From: Euonymus europaeus
Lineage: Eukaryota; Streptophyta; Magnoliopsida; Celastrales; Celastraceae
Length of the DNA stretch: 64,000 nt
Assembly: GCA_963580455.1 (NCBI GenBank)
Contig: OY756960.1
Location: 27,525,238-27,589,237 of the forward strand
Direction of reading: 5' to 3'
Shown: piece after piece, positions 12,601 through 21,157 of the stretch
How the letters are laid out: every line of letters begins with the position of its first letter
Numbering within the stretch: position 1 is the first letter of the stretch
The notes under the pieces: model-generated
Told to the model about the DNA's origin: nothing
Seen by the model: the letters and a program-made list of their open reading frames with translations, nothing else
The model's database searches: none
Translations under genes and position numbers: made by a program

Positions 12601-13566
12601 AGAGCCATGGACATTCGAACAACACCTTGGGGAGGCAGTCTTTATTCCGGCAGGATGTCCTCATCAAGTGAGGAACAGACAGGTAATTATTCATTCACTG
12701 TTTAAACTCGAACCTCTTATTTGAGCAAGTTAGACGTGAAAGATCTCTAGTGTGTATCAAAACTTGTCTGACATTTCCCACATTGCTTAGAATTTTTTAA
12801 CTTCCTGATACAGATGTCTCTTCACAAGTTTAATTTTGATTTATCCTTAAATATGTTCAGTGACCCATCAAATATTTAAAAGTTGTATAATGAGTTAAAA
12901 TCAGAAGAAAAGTCAACAGAGTACAACAGGAATAGTGGATTTTCCTGGGGTGACAGTGCTCCATCATCAACGTACTTTCTCATATATTTGGCTTTCTTAA
13001 TCTCCCTACAGTCTTAAATTCACCAACACGTGCGTGCATCTTATTTGGCTTTTCCACCTTTTTCACTTTTCATTGATTCAGTTGTATTTCTTTCAGTCTT
13101 GCATAAAGGTCGCTCTCGACTTTGTGTCACCTGAGAACGTTGAAGAATGTATAAGATTAACACAAGAGTTCCGTGTACTTCCCCAAACCCATTGGGCCAA
13201 GGAAGACAAATTGGAGGTAACCAGACTGACTTGCTGTATCTTAGTATATACTTGCCAATTTTTTTTGTTCTATTTGTATTTTCCGCTCTCAAAATTGTTC
13301 TAGCTGGTGCAAATCATATAAGTTTCCAAGCTGTCCTGCATCTTAGTGACTGCAACTTCAAATGTGCGACTGAGATTTGATTGATAGACATCTAACTCTA
13401 AAAGGGCTGTCATTAATAGATTCTAAGACCGTAGTTAGTGCTTAGTATTGTCATGGGCATTTCCTTGGCTTCATTTCTTTTCCGTTTGCAGGTCAAGAAG
13501 ATGACTCTTTATGCTGTAAGTTCAGCCGTGAAAGAGGCTGAAGAGCTGATGTCAACTCTAGAGTAA
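664..13566 (+). CDS. JmjC histone demethylase, JMJ25/JHDM2 class, with N-terminal WRC motif
   Basis: Predicted nuclear Fe(II)/2-oxoglutarate lysine demethylase; its class usually acts on H3K9 methylation. Twelve exons join in frame to 1034 residues: 664-1104, 7445-7575, 7757-7850, 7958-8090, 8162-8225, 9827-10607, 10688-11017, 11566-12342, 12418-12490, 12597-12682, 13097-13216, 13492-13566. Residues 4-37 form a WRC motif (C-x9-C-x10-C-x2-H). Residues about 160-220 are a RING-like cysteine cluster (CHQC, CTLC, CPFC), and a second cluster starts near 288 (CDNC). JmjC iron ligands appear present: H652 and D654 in LHCDVADA, and H964 in GCPHQVRN; K974 in CIKVALDF is the likely oxoglutarate contact. 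A variable acidic insert of about 240 residues splits the JmjC domain. WRC plus JmjC recalls Arabidopsis JMJ28, but the exact orthologue is unsure. The start is the first ATG, just before the WRC motif. Intron 1 (6.3 kb) is full of transposon fragments. Confidence 0.9.
1745..1848. repeat. Degenerate 48-bp tandem repeat
   Basis: Two adjacent copies share GATCAT, GACCATCACCATATCTTGCT and a following pyrimidine-rich stretch, with GATC at 1755 and again at 1803. A weaker relative (CCTTCACCATATCTC) lies near 1480. The repeat is in the first intron of the JmjC gene and has no recognised function. Confidence 0.6.
2306..2580 (+). mobile_element. CACTA (En/Spm)-type terminal fragment
   Basis: The segment opens with CACTACAAGAAATTTG, the classic terminus of plant CACTA transposons. 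Subterminal motifs follow at intervals, all variants of GTAATTCG followed by an A-run (near 2468, 2504 and 2535). A perfect inverted repeat with 15-base arms (2338-2352 and 2357-2371, 4-base loop) sits just inside. No matching inverted end (CTTGTAGTG) was found downstream, so this looks like a solo, deleted end rather than a whole element. Confidence 0.6.
3085..3268. mobile_element. Degenerate MITE-like inverted-repeat fragment
   Basis: The left end (GGCTCTATTTGTTTCATTC, then AAAATCATG and GGAAAATT) is imperfectly repeated in inverted orientation at the right end (GGAAATTC, AAAATCAGG, GTTTGTTCC on the reverse strand). This matches the common plant pattern of short non-autonomous DNA transposons. 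No clear target-site duplication was found, so the limits are approximate. Confidence 0.35.
3311..3450. mobile_element. Second short MITE-like fragment
   Basis: The ends carry the inverted motif TTTGGT followed by TTTTTGAAAA: TTTGGTAAGTTTTTGAAAA at the left, and TTTTCAAAAACCAAA at the right. The interior is very AT-rich. This resembles a small hairpin-type transposon remnant. The family was not identified and the limits are approximate. Confidence 0.35.
3665..5800 (+). mobile_element. LINE (non-LTR retrotransposon) 3' part, decayed
   Basis: A 5'-truncated, frame-broken L1-like ORF2 remnant inside intron 1 of the JmjC gene. It runs from the end of the reverse transcriptase, where the FYADD box is degraded to FYAYD near 3700, through AMFFSRNT and [18 protein letters not shown] (about 3825-3940) and [16 protein letters not shown]. 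Next comes a zf-RVT zinc-binding region (CPICG, then GHLVLNC, 4895-4955) and an RNase H-like RVT_3 region (about 5060-5690; [23 protein letters not shown]). It ends with TTTGTTTGCC and an A-run near 5795, as LINE 3' ends do. Several stops and deletions make it non-functional. A related fragment with the same ending lies at 59363-60112. Confidence 0.85.
6000..6762. mobile_element. 763-bp non-autonomous hAT-like element with 8-bp target duplication
   Basis: The element is bounded by the direct repeat TTCAAAAC (5992-5999 and 6763-6770), an 8-bp target-site duplication typical of hAT transposons. The right end read in reverse starts TAGGGATGGCAATTC, a form common at the ends of plant hAT-like elements; the left end starts TAGGTTGCCCCGC. 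Both ends carry TGACCCG further in. The subterminal parts are GC-rich repeats of CCCGACC/CGGATCGG type, and the core is over 75% AT. No transposase is encoded. It lies in intron 1 of the JmjC gene. Confidence 0.75.
8226..9826 (+). other. 1.6-kb fifth intron of the JmjC gene
   Basis: This intron separates two zinc-cluster exons. A chance or ancient open frame at 8431-8718 includes a short cysteine/histidine run ([17 protein letters not shown]) faintly like a retroelement zinc knuckle, but I do not call it. The acceptor was placed after TGACAG at 9821-9826, because the earlier TTCTCAG at 9804 would create an immediate stop. The chosen site restores the conserved YCDNCKTS. Confidence 0.7.
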
Positions 13567-15108
13567 GCTTTACTTTTCCATTTCAGTATATGTGACCTTT
13601 GTCTGGCAGCTTTGTGCAGAGATTACTGATATGTGGTCTCAATCAGTAGTCCTTGAATCCTAATAAGATTGGTGAGGGGTGAAAGAATTGACTTTTTTTT
13701 AGCAGCTTCATTTTCCTTAGTAGGTAAGGACCTGTCACCAATAAAAAAATTACTCCTCGCACTTCAAATTTCTTTCTATTCTTCATAACAAACTTGGTAT
13801 CTTTCCTTTCTTTAATGGGCAGTTAGGAAAGGGGGATAGTGGAATGTTTTTTGTTCTTTATTTTTTTTAGTTAATACATCTAATAGTCGGAGTCGTCCTG
13901 ACAAACCTAATTTGCAATCGATCAAACAGCAAGAAAGACAGAGAAGGCGGCAATGGTGGTGGTGGAGTCGTCGAAACAAGAGGACGGTAGGGTACTTGAT
14001 ACAAAACCATGGACTTTTCTGGTGTTGAATAATGAATGGGCTCTGCCTTGTTGTATTTATGTTGTACAAAAAACGATTGTATTGAAAAACAATGAAATCG
14101 CTATATTCAGATGGGCCATTGCCTTGTGGATGTGTTGTGTTGTGTAAATAAATAGATTGTGAATAAATTTCTCAAGGCTCATAATGAAAGTCACTGATTT
14201 TCGGACTCTGTTGAATTATATTGTTCTAATGTTAAGGTTTCTTTTAGTTCATGTCTCTTTGATTGGCATTGCTGCGGTTTCTTATATCTTCTCAATGATT
14301 GACGCCATGTAATCCATTTCATGTTTTGGTAGAGATTCGCAGAGGAGAGGAGAAAGAAGTAAATTCTAGGTGAACACGAGGATCAATGTGACGATGTTCA
14401 ACGGTTCAACCTATAATCCGTCACATTCAATTTGTGGGCTTTATATTTTGTGGATCTGGATTTTATCTTGGCCAAACCCCGAGCTCTCTTCATAGTTTAT
14501 TGGGCTAAATTTGTTCGAGCCCGTAATTATTGTCGTCAGTCCGGCCCATGATCTTGATTTCACTGCTAGAGTTGGTTGGCTTCGTTCGCCCAGTTCTTCT
14601 CTCCGTCCTCGGGCGAGTCTCCTCTCAACTTCCCTCGAGCCTAAGGTCTTACCCCCCTCCCACCATTCCTCCCTCACAGAAGGTGAGTGACGATTCTCCT
14701 AGCGTGTCTCGGATAATTTTGTTTATATAAATTCATTGATCTCTTCTTATATCCGTCCGGGCTGAAGACTGAAGTGGTTTCGATTCTTGGCGGAAGTGAT
14801 CATCACCTGTTTGTGAAAATGCTCCAGAAGGTCTTACTGGTTCTACGTAGCATTTTTAATTTCTGTACATTCACAGAGAATAGGCATGGAGGCCAGATTT
14901 TAAGTTTTATGCGGTCGATTTTATCTGTTTATGGAGGTTGATGAACTCGCTCACAGAACTAGTAATTCCGTTGAAGTAGAGTTTTTAGTGTCACTTGCAT
15001 TTAATTGTGAAATCAATGATCCATTGTTTTTTCTTTTCTTTTCATGCGCTGACTCGAGTTCATTTTTTTCTTTCTAATTTCATAGCTGCAGTTCTTCGAA
15101 ACCTTTTC
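13567..15108 (+). other. Intergenic DNA between the JmjC gene and the CNX3 copy
   Basis: The first part is the 3' untranslated region and downstream flank of the demethylase. A polyadenylation-like AATAAA occurs at about 14146. A TATA-like string (TTTATATAAATT) at about 14721-14732 lies about 380 bases before the CNX3 exon and may be its former promoter. Short open frames here (for example 13953-14147 and 14530-14730) lack recognisable domains and are not called. Confidence 0.45.
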
Positions 15109-16266
15109 ATGTTTCTTCAGAGACTAGCACAATCATTTCTCCATTCAAGGAGAATGTTTTGCAGTAGCAGGATAAATGATCTTACAGTCGCAATTGCAGA
15201 GCTCAATAAGGTAACACTTTTTTAAATTACTTTTTGAAAACTGAACTGATATATCCACATTTTCAGGGCACCTAGGACAACTAAGTGAAGATCTCTTTCT
15301 TGGGGTAAATTATGGTGGTGTTCTTTGTCAAAAATGGGTAGGGATGACGGGATTAATTTAAGAGAAAATTGGCTGAGCTTGTAAGAAAACCAAAGAAATG
15401 CAATGACATTGAAATGATAAAGCCTACATAACTTCCCTTAGTAGATGTTATCACCAATGAAGGAAACCGCCTTGGAGTTGGGGAGCTCGAGTGTGTAAGT
15501 TCAGGTCATGGAACATAGCACGATTGCTAATTGGCCCCTAGGTGCCCATATTATTTTTCTCGATTATAGTTGGTTGCATGTTGTGACAGATGCTTCATAT
15601 ATATATATATATATAGTTATATACTCACTTTCAGGAAATGGAATCCATTTTTGGTGAACCTCCTTCAAGTAGTCTTTTCCGGTTCTGTAAGTAATGATTG
15701 TGTGGCACGAGAATCTCACTTTGATTCTCATGGCCTTGCCAAATCTCTCAGTGATGAGTCTTTGTGTCGAGATTTCGAATGCATGTCTCGCAAGATAAAT
15801 CAAACCGGGACTGGTCTGAGCCATATTGGTCATAGCGGGGATGCCCAAATGGTGGATGTATCTCCCAAGAAAGTAGTAAGAGAACTGCCATTGCTAGTTG
15901 CAGGGTAATCCTAGACAAGGTCTTTGAAATGGTCGCAGCCAACCAGATGGGCAAGGGAGATGTCCTTGCTGTGGTGGTGCAAAGCACACAAGCGGCCTCA
16001 TACCCCTCTGCCACAATATCACCCCGAGTCATGTTCGTGTTGATTTAAGGTTGAATCCAAAGAATTTGAGTGTGGATATAGAAGGGGAAGCTGTGTCAAA
16101 AGGTAAAACTGGAGTAGAGATGGAAGCAATGACGGCTGTGACGATTGCTGGCCTCCGAGTGTATGATATGTGCAAAGCGGCTTCAAAGCATATCCAGATC
16201 GCAGATATACAACTTGAATCTAAAATTGGTGGGAAGAGTGGAGACTGGTCCGGGCACAAGTTGTAA
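15109..16266 (+). pseudogene. CNX3: CNX3 (MoaC-type cyclic pyranopterin monophosphate synthase) pseudogene
   Basis: CNX3 carries out an early step of molybdenum cofactor synthesis in mitochondria. Exon 1 (15109-15210) starts MFLQRLAQSFLHSRR, a plausible presequence, and ends AIAELNK at a GTAACA donor. The second block begins at 15635 after TTTCAG with EMESIFGEPPSS. The frame then breaks near 15670, before SGSVSNDCVARESHF. It breaks again near 15855, between MVDVSPK and SSKRTAIASCRVILDKVF. It breaks a third time near 15975, where about eight residues after KGDVLAV are missing before AKHTSGLIPLCHNI. The C-terminal half (GKTGVEMEAMTAVTIAGL, VYDMCKA, GGKSGDWS) is intact to TAA at 16264-16266. A retained intron shows it is not a processed copy. 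Sequencing error is possible, but three breaks favour a pseudogene. Confidence 0.85.
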
Positions 16267-18546
16267 GTGATCTGTGATCTGACGAACAACACAATGCCAG
16301 TCAGTGACAAATCTATAGGTATGCCTAGTCCTTTGGCTGGCACTTTTGCATTGCATTGGATTGAAGTTGCTTCTTATTAGAATTGAGAAAGGCATTTTAG
16401 AATGCTCCAGTGACAACGACTACGATTATCGCAATTGGTATGATTATGATCACCAATAATTGACTTATGGATATGAAGTAACACTGCATTGGATTCATGC
16501 AGAATGACCCCAAACTGTCTGGGATAAAGTATTTGATGATAATGCTGATGAAGATACACAAAAATGATATTGAAACTGGAATTTCATAAATTTGCTTCTA
16601 TGATTTTTCTCTTCTATGAATGGTCTGTATCCTTATGGCCATCCTTTGATTTTCTTGATGTTTTGGTTTTCTATTTTATTTTCTGCCTATTTATTATTTA
16701 TGCCAAAAAGTTCACTTTGATCACTTCCGAATTTTGTTTGTTCTTTTGACTTATATCTTCACATTCACATGCCTCTAGTCAATGAAGTAGTTAGTCAAAA
16801 TCAAAAGTCTCAGAACAATCATCTTTCTTGATTCCCCACAAACCTCATTGGAGAGAAAAATCTAGTGCTCAATATATAGGTTGCTTTTTACCTGGAAGAT
16901 TAGGAACCACACAGGCGCACAAACACTATTGTCCCTAACCAGCTTGTCAATAATAAACAAAGATAGAGACACATAAAAGAGGAGAAGTCTATATCATGCT
17001 CCTGTGTGTAATTTGCAACACAACGTTGTCCTCTGGCTTCATGGGTTATATTGTCTATAGAGCCATGGAAACTAATAAAAGTTCACTTTTGTGAAGAGAT
17101 TTATGATGCGAAGGAAAGATAAAAAAGTAGTAGACAGGACTCACGAGGAAAGAAGGACCACTATTGCAGCATGAAAGGTATGAAATATATTCAACTCTCA
17201 GCAGTGTCATCTATAGTCATCAACGTGAACACTAGAATGCCTTTTACAGGAGTCAATTTTAGGCATTAGAGATTCGGTGATATGAACATGCTTTTAAATA
17301 ATTAAGAATGTTATCAACCAATGAAGTTTGAAATTATTGTGTGAAATTTCACATTAACTTTTACTTTTTAACATTGACAGCGAATCAAATTGAACAGTTA
17401 TTTTTTTTCTTTTCCCCAATAAAAAACAGGGCTATATTATTCAATAATGTACAATGTGCACATACTAGTAGACGCCAGTGAGAGAATCAAAATTATCTAC
17501 CAATTGCAGATTTGCAGTGGTCTTAAATGGATGAGTAAATAGTGATAGACTTGAAAAACTTGCTGGCAGTGGATCACTTCACTACCAAGTGGGTCAGCAA
17601 TCAAGTGGGAGGACGAGACAAACACCCTAGCGTAAACCCTAAACATAATCCAAGCTGGTTCACTTATCAAGGGTGACTCACTTTTATCATATGATTGTAT
17701 GTGAGACTGTAACTGATCTGCAAGTGGGAAGACGACGCCAGGGGCGTTTTGGGGTGGGGAGAGACAGATGATTGTTTAGGGTCTCATATTTTTAAAAAAT
17801 ATGATAATATTATAATAGTCTTAAAATACATTTTTAAGTGATATTTTTTTTTTAAAAAATAATTCATTAATGTTCACTCTATTTTAACTTAAAAAACAAA
17901 AATTAATATGTTTAAATTCTCTTTAATTATTATTTTTATAAGGGTCTCGTAAAAAACTCCCCTTGGTAAACCCTAAAAGCAGATCAGCTACCAATCACGA
18001 GACATTATTCAGTTTATTAGTTCACATACTTATCATATTAAAACATAAACCTTCCTTTGTTATGTCTTGGAAAATAATTTAAAATTGAAGAACATTTTAA
18101 AGCAGTTTTTTTTCTCCTTCTGGTACTTAACGTGAGGAAAAGATAATAATGCAGAAACATTTCTTTTAGAGATTGAGATTTGGTTCTATTTAATACTGAT
18201 TACAATTGTTCAGTTTATTAATGCAGATTCATTATTGATTACGACTTAAAACTCACAACTAAATATGTTTTCAATTTATGACAAATGGTAGATTTTGTAA
18301 ATATATGGTCCTAAATATAACCCACCTACTCAATATGCTAGTCACTTGTACAAGTACAACATCATTAATTCAAAAAAAAATAATGTAAAACAAGTTCAGT
18401 CTCTCTCACTCCCCTCCCACCGAAGCCTAGTAACTCCACTGAAACGACCAACTGCCCTCTCTCTCCACTCTTTCGTTTATTTATTGGTAATCACTCTCAC
18501 AGGCCTCAGCAACCCCCCACATTCATTCTCCCACCCTCTCTCTGAT
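16267..18546. other. Intergenic DNA upstream of the aspartic protease
   Basis: No gene was recognised in this 2.3-kb AT-rich stretch. The first few hundred bases are the former 3' flank of the CNX3 copy. The last few hundred should hold the protease promoter and leader; the stretch at 18390-18546 is pyrimidine-rich, as plant leaders often are. A frame stays open upstream of the protease start from 18346, but it encodes low-complexity residues and is best read as leader. Confidence 0.45.
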
Positions 18547-19968
18547 ATGGAAGGAAAAGTAAGAACTACCCTTCTCTTTTCCTTCACCATTTCTCTTCTC
18601 TTTCTTTCCTCGACCGCTCTCAACTACCAGTCCCTGCATCCCAAACCTCTCCCATCCTCACCCACCCTTTCATGGACAGAATCCGAAACTCTAACCGACC
18701 CAGGACCAGAAACAAACACCACCACCACCACTCTCGAAGTCGAGCTACACCACGTCGACGCGTTGTCCCTCAACAAAACCCCGCAGCAACTCTTCAATCT
18801 CAGGCTCCAGCGAGATGCCTCCCGTGTTAAATCCCTGATCTCTGTTGCCGACGCCGCTGCCAAAAGACCTCACGCGCGTGGTGCAGGGTTCAGCAGCTCT
18901 GTGATATCGGGGCTTGCGCAAGGAAGCGGCGAGTACTTCACGCGCTTGGGGGTGGGTACGCCTCCTCGATATGTGTACATGGTGTTGGATACGGGAAGCG
19001 ACGTCGTTTGGATCCAGTGTGCCCCGTGTAGGAAATGCTATTCACAGTCCGACCCGGTTTTCGACCCCAGGAAGTCCAGATCCTTCGCTGTGGTTCCCTG
19101 TGGGTCCCCCTTGTGTCGCAAGCTTGACTCTCCGGGTTGCAATAAGAGGCTGAGGAAGTGTCTCTATCAAGTCTCTTACGGTGACGGTTCCTTCACTGTC
19201 GGCGATTTCTCCACTGAAACCCTGACGTTTAGGGGGACACGAGTGGGCCGAGTCGCGCTCGGTTGTGGTCACGACAATGAGGGCTTATTCGTTGGGGCTG
19301 CGGGGTTACTTGGGCTCGGCCGTGGGAGATTATCGTTTCCTATTCAAGCTGGTCTCCGGTTCAACCGCAAATTCTCGTACTGCTTAGTGGACCGGTCTGC
19401 TTCTTCTAGACCTTCTTTGATGCTTTTCGGTGACGCAGCAATATCGCGAACCGCCCGGTTCACTCCCTTAATCCCGAATCCGAAGCTGGAAACGTTCTAC
19501 TACGTTGAACTTCTCGGGATGAGTGTTGGTGGCACACGTGTCGCTGGGATCTCTGCGTCATTATTCAAACTGGACCAGACCGGGAATGGAGGAGTCATTG
19601 TTGATTCGGGTACGTCGGTTACTCGCTTGACCCGACCCGCTTACATTGCCCTTAGAGATGCTTTCCGCACCGGAGCTTCTGATCTGAAGCGAGGACCTGA
19701 CTTCTCGTTATTTGACACCTGCTTTGATCTGTCTGGGAAAACGGAGGTGAAGGTGCCGACGGTGGTGATGCATTTCCGTGGTGCAGACGTGCCATTACCG
19801 GCGTCGAATTATCTGATTCCGGTGGACAGCAGTGGCACATTTTGTTTCGCCTTTGCTGGCACCATGAGTGGGTTGTCGATCATCGGGAATATCCAGCAGC
19901 AGGGGTTCCGGGTTGTGTATGATTTAGCGGGTTCCCGAGTCGGGTTCGCTCCACGTGGTTGCGCATAA
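18547..19968 (+). CDS. Nepenthesin-type (A1B) aspartic protease, secreted
   Basis: Intronless gene for a 473-residue aspartic endopeptidase of the plant nepenthesin-like family. I chose the ATG at 18547 because the protein then begins with a signal peptide (TTLLFSFTISLLFLSSTA, residues 7-24). The frame is open further up, to 18346, but that part reads as leader. After a prosegment (about 25-125), the catalytic aspartates lie in DTGSD (148-152) and DSGTS (353-357). The flap region holds YGDGS (211-215), and the cysteine-rich nepenthesin insert CAPCRKCYSQSDPVF follows the first active site. C-terminal SIIGNIQQQGFRVVYDL is typical. The closest relatives I recall are Arabidopsis At1g01300 and At3g61820 (APF2-like). 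The coding sequence is clearly more GC-rich than its surroundings, as is usual for intronless plant genes. Confidence 0.93.
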   Translation: MEGKVRTTLLFSFTISLLFLSSTALNYQSLHPKPLPSSPTLSWTESETLTDPGPETNTTTTTLEVELHHVDALSLNKTPQQLFNLRLQRDASRVKSLISVADAAAKRPHARGAGFSSSVISGLAQGSGEYFTRLGVGTPPRYVYMVLDTGSDVVWIQCAPCRKCYSQSDPVFDPRKSRSFAVVPCGSPLCRKLDSPGCNKRLRKCLYQVSYGDGSFTVGDFSTETLTFRGTRVGRVALGCGHDNEGLFVGAAGLLGLGRGRLSFPIQAGLRFNRKFSYCLVDRSASSRPSLMLFGDAAISRTARFTPLIPNPKLETFYYVELLGMSVGGTRVAGISASLFKLDQTGNGGVIVDSGTSVTRLTRPAYIALRDAFRTGASDLKRGPDFSLFDTCFDLSGKTEVKVPTVVMHFRGADVPLPASNYLIPVDSSGTFCFAFAGTMSGLSIIGNIQQQGFRVVYDLAGSRVGFAPRGCA

Positions 19969-21157
19969 AGTCGTGCGCTGTTTTTGTCTTTTTATGTTTT
20001 TATTTGTCTTTTTTTTTTCCTTTTTTAAAGGGAAGAAGCTCATTCTCTGTGGACCTTGGGCCAGGCTGCCTCTTGTTTATTTTCAACTAATCTTAGAAAT
20101 ATGGAGAGAATGAGGTAGATATCTTTGAAAAAATTGGTAATGTACATGTTCCTCCATTTGAATTTTGATTTCAGTAAGTAGGAATTAACAGTAACTATTT
20201 TGTTTGTTTAGGTAAAAAAAGAATAAGATAAAGTTGCTGGGAACTTTTGCCTGCTTGTCTTGACATTGATAAAATATATTTTAGGGTAAAGATTGTTGTT
20301 GATGATGAACAAATATTAGCAGCAGGCAAAGTATGTAATGGAGATGGAAGTATAGCCTTCGTTTGGGATTAGTTTCACTAATTCCGAGTTCATGAATTAG
20401 GAATGTTAGGTTTGGCATTGACTATGGGCTGACCAGATGATAATAAATATAGCCATGCAAGTCATCCTGGAATGTTAGGTTTGGCATGCACGCTTAGGTT
20501 TATGTATATACATTATAAACTGTATCTAGCACCGCTAAAACATATATGCCGCAGTGCCACATGCCATATAATAATGTAATGCACATGTAGATGCAGACAA
20601 GTCAAAGAAATGGGGACTTGGTTACAGCAATAATAATACATAATAATGATGGAATGAAATGCTCCATTTCATAAACCCTTTCTATTATTGAAGTCACCGG
20701 ATTAATCTAACGGTTAGAGATAAATATTGGTTTTAACCATCATACCTCCCTTGGATCCTACATGAAGAGAGCGAAAAGTAGGGTGTGAGTGATTTTTTGA
20801 TGAATTTTTTTGACATATTTTAATTAAAATATTTAATCGATTATCGATTGATTATAACGATTTTTTAATTTTTAATCCATCCATTCAAATTTTATCGACC
20901 GGCCCATTGGTCACACGAAGATACACCCGGACAGCTAATGCCTTCAATGCTCTGGAACTGTGGATCATCGTCCAGTTCCCATTTCTTCAGCAACAGCGGA
21001 TTCCTGATCGCTGCATCTATTCCCAAGCCCATGGGCTGGAGAATCGTAAGCCCATGAGGTATTTTTTCTAACTGTGGTAAAACATATAAATTAACGATTC
21101 TTCAAAAGTTTCCCTAATTGTTGGGTGGGTGATTGCTTCGTCTGGTTCAATTTAGCA
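19969..21157 (+). other. Intergenic DNA between the protease and UVSSA genes
   Basis: This stretch holds the protease 3' end and the UVSSA promoter region. A short near-repeat (GGAATGTTAGGTTTGGCAT) occurs at 20400 and 20469. No further gene or element was recognised. Confidence 0.45.

Noticed and set aside
13953..14147. Small open frame after the demethylase stop codon
   Set aside because: No domain, no splice signals and a polyadenylation-like AATAAA at its end; better read as 3' flanking sequence.
18346..18546. Upstream in-frame extension of the aspartic protease
   Set aside because: The extra 67 residues are low-complexity and would bury the signal peptide; the ATG at 18547 gives a normal secreted protease.
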